Assembly: GCA_963667595.2 (NCBI GenBank)
Contig: CAXXWD010000001.1
Coordinates: 1,426,001-1,490,000 of the forward strand
Reading direction: 5' to 3'
DNA: 64,000 bases
Origin: JAHJQZ01 sp963667595
GTDB taxonomy: Bacteria; Pseudomonadota; Alphaproteobacteria; Rhizobiales; Devosiaceae
Within the stretch, counting starts at the first letter, position 1. Each line of letters starts with the position of its first letter. Below are positions 62,431-64,000 of this stretch, piece by piece. A program made the translations under genes and the position numbers. Below the pieces are notes generated by a model. The model did not search any database. It was given only the letters and a program-made list of their open reading frames with translations, and was not told the origin of the DNA.

Positions 62431-64000
62431 CTATTTCACCAGATCGCCCTTTAGGGCGGCGGCGATCAGCGTCCGTGTGTGCTCGACACCGTAAAGCGCA
62501 ACGAATGAGCCGAAACGCGGCCCCTGGTCCTGGCCGAGAAGCACCTGATAGAGCGCCTTGAACCAGTCGCGCAATTGGGTGAACCCGTGCGTCTTGCCGA
62601 TCTCGTAGACGATGTTTTGCAGCATTTCGGCATCGTTGGATCCGGCATGGGCGGCCAGTTCGTCGCTGAGCGCCTGCATGGCTTTGGCCTCGTCCGGCGT
62701 TGCCGCGCGGAACACTTTGGTCGGTTTGACGAAGTCGTCGAAATATCTGACCGCATAGCCGGCCAGCCGGTCGAGTTCGGGATGGTTTTGAGGCGTTGCG
62801 CCGGGCACGTAACGCGAAATGAACCCCCAAAGAACCGATTTGTCCTCGGCATTGGCGGCCGACACGAGGTTCAAAAGCAGCGCAAAGCTGACCGGCATGT
62901 CTTCCTGCGGCGGATGGCCGGCATGGATATGGAAGGCCGGGTTTTCCAACAAGGCCTTGGTATCCTGCCGGCGATAGGCGTCGACGAAAGCGTAGTACTC
63001 GTCGACGGCGCGCGGGATGACGTCGAAATAGAGTCGCTTGGCCGTGCGCGGCTTTTGAAACATGTAGAGCGCTAGGCTTTCCGGGCTGGCATAGGTCAAC
63101 CACTCATCGATGGTGATGCCGTTGCCCTTGGACTTGGAAATCTTCTGGCCCTGTTCGTCGAGGAAGAGTTCGTAGACATAATGCTCCGGCGCCGGTGCGC
63201 CGAGGATGACGCAAATCCGGTCGTAGACCGACTGGTTGGTCTGGTGGTCCTTGCCGAACATCTCGAAATCGACGCCGAGCGCCGCCCAGCGCATGCCGAA
63301 ATCGGGCTTCCATTGCAGCTTCACCTTGCCGCCGGTCACCGAAAGGGTGGTGTCGGTGCCGTCCTCGTCGGCAAAGGTGATGGTGCCCTTTTCGGCATCG
63401 ACATGCTTCATCGGCACATAGAGCACCCGGCCCGTGGTTGGCGAGATGGGTAAAAACGGCGAATAGGTTGCCTGCCGCTCGGCGCCGAGGGTGGGGAGCA
63501 TCACCTTCATGATGTCCTCGTAGCGCCGCGCCGCCTCAATCAGCTTTTCGTCGAAACGGCCGGACGTATAGTAGTCGGTGGCGGAAACAAACTCATAGTC
63601 GAAGCCGAACTGGTCGAGGAAGCGCCTTAGCATCGCATTGTTGTGATGGGCGAAACTTTCGAAATCGCCGCCGAACGGATTGGGTACCCAGGACAATGGC
63701 ATCTGCAGATAGGGCTTCAGCGCCTCAATATCCGGCACCGTGTCCGGGATCTTGCGCATGCCGTCCATGTCGTCGGAAAAACACAAGAGCCGCGTCGGAA
63801 TCTCGTCACGCGTCAACAGGCGAAAGGCGGTGCGGACCATGGTGGTGCGCGCCACTTCGCCGAAGGTGCCGATATGCGGCAGGCCCGACGGGCCGTAGCC
63901 GGTTTCAAACACCGCCTCGCGCTTGCCCGTTTTCTGAAGCCGTTTGACCAGCTTGCGCGCCTCCTCGAAGGGCCAGGCGCGCGCCTCTTGCGCGGCGTCA
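62431..64000 (-). CDS. lysK: Lysyl-tRNA synthetase, class I (5' end outside window)
   Basis: About 523 codons are open from the stop at 62431 to the right edge. The visible N-terminus reads DAAQEARAWPFEEARKLVKRLQKTGKREAVFETGYGPSGLPHIGTFGEVARTTMV, so only the first few residues are missing; an internal ATG at 63912 is within the conserved region and not the start. HIGH motif in LPHIGTFGE, KMSKS equivalent in KISKSKGNG. Class I LysRS (rather than class II LysS) is typical of archaea and many alphaproteobacteria. Charges tRNA-Lys. Confidence 0.96.
   Translation of the reverse strand, partial: DAAQEARAWPFEEARKLVKRLQKTGKREAVFETGYGPSGLPHIGTFGEVARTTMVRTAFRLLTRDEIPTRLLCFSDDMDGMRKIPDTVPDIEALKPYLQMPLSWVPNPFGGDFESFAHHNNAMLRRFLDQFGFDYEFVSATDYYTSGRFDEKLIEAARRYEDIMKVMLPTLGAERQATYSPFLPISPTTGRVLYVPMKHVDAEKGTITFADEDGTDTTLSVTGGKVKLQWKPDFGMRWAALGVDFEMFGKDHQTNQSVYDRICVILGAPAPEHYVYELFLDEQGQKISKSKGNGITIDEWLTYASPESLALYMFQKPRTAKRLYFDVIPRAVDEYYAFVDAYRRQDTKALLENPAFHIHAGHPPQEDMPVSFALLLNLVSAANAEDKSVLWGFISRYVPGATPQNHPELDRLAGYAVRYFDDFVKPTKVFRAATPDEAKAMQALSDELAAHAGSNDAEMLQNIVYEIGKTHGFTQLRDWFKALYQVLLGQDQGPRFGSFVALYGVEHTRTLIAAALKGDLVK

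Overview
The window looks like a chromosomal segment of an alphaproteobacterium, most likely order Hyphomicrobiales (Rhizobiales). The evidence is the conserved run rpmH-rnpA-yidC-...-engB-...-argB at 53.9-60 kb, a class I lysyl-tRNA synthetase at the right edge, a typical rhizobial intergenic repeat at 45.3 kb, and GC-rich coding sequence in the housekeeping part. Genus cannot be fixed from sequence alone. The left ~36 kb is accessory DNA, 36.6-50.2 kb looks like a tRNA-anchored island, and 50-64 kb is core chromosome.

1-6.8 kb: the 5' part of a giant surface protein (LEPR motif, DUF4347, tandem VCBS-like repeats; it runs off the left edge), then a DUF2793 protein flanked by fossils of an anaerobic sulfatase maturase and of a sulfatase.

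6.8-32.7 kb: a surface-polysaccharide region heavily remodelled by insertion sequences. It holds an ABC-2 exporter (Wzm/Wzt type) with a glycosyltransferase-methyltransferase fusion and an FkbM methyltransferase; an SDR / methyltransferase / GtrA / GT2 / GMC-like oxidoreductase group that may modify a polyprenyl-linked sugar; several AT-rich methyltransferases; a complete IS66-type element (19339-21841, 8-bp target duplication) inside a DUF4214-FkbM gene; a GT-C-like membrane protein; a gmd with a one-base frameshift; a 1722-aa sulfotransferase/coiled-coil/triple-glycosyltransferase protein; and decayed rmlB and rmlD. At least eight genes or gene pieces here are broken.

33.4-36.1 kb: a FIST-domain protein and a PAS histidine kinase overlap by 8 bp, in the manner of NosP/NahK nitric-oxide sensing pairs.

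36.6-50.2 kb: a 3' tRNA-Arg fragment at 36571 and the intact tRNA-Arg(ACG) at 50187-50260 lie in the same orientation and bracket about 13.6 kb. Inside is a compact catabolic operon: TIM-barrel protein, ribose-type ABC transporter, phosphotriesterase-like hydrolase, creatininase-family amidohydrolase and GntR/HutC regulator, plus a divergently placed FGGY kinase. A 22-bp inverted repeat (CTTGAC-N10-(G/T)ACAAG) occurs upstream of each of the three transcription units and nowhere else that I noticed, so it is a strong candidate operator for the local GntR protein. I regard this self-contained, substrate-unknown regulon as the best candidate for an undescribed system. A short autotransporter and an IS3 remnant complete the island.

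50.4-64 kb: a sensor kinase, a flavoprotein disulfide oxidoreductase, rpmH, rnpA, yidC, an acetyltransferase, engB, a GFA protein, a class I amidotransferase, argB, a SufR-like regulator, a HAD nucleotidase, a methyltransferase and lysK.

Three short palindromic insertions (about 45-49 bp, core TCCA[C/G]TGGA) sit inside the two IS3-family transposase remnants at 13.5 and 49.9 kb. They look like a small mobile palindromic element.
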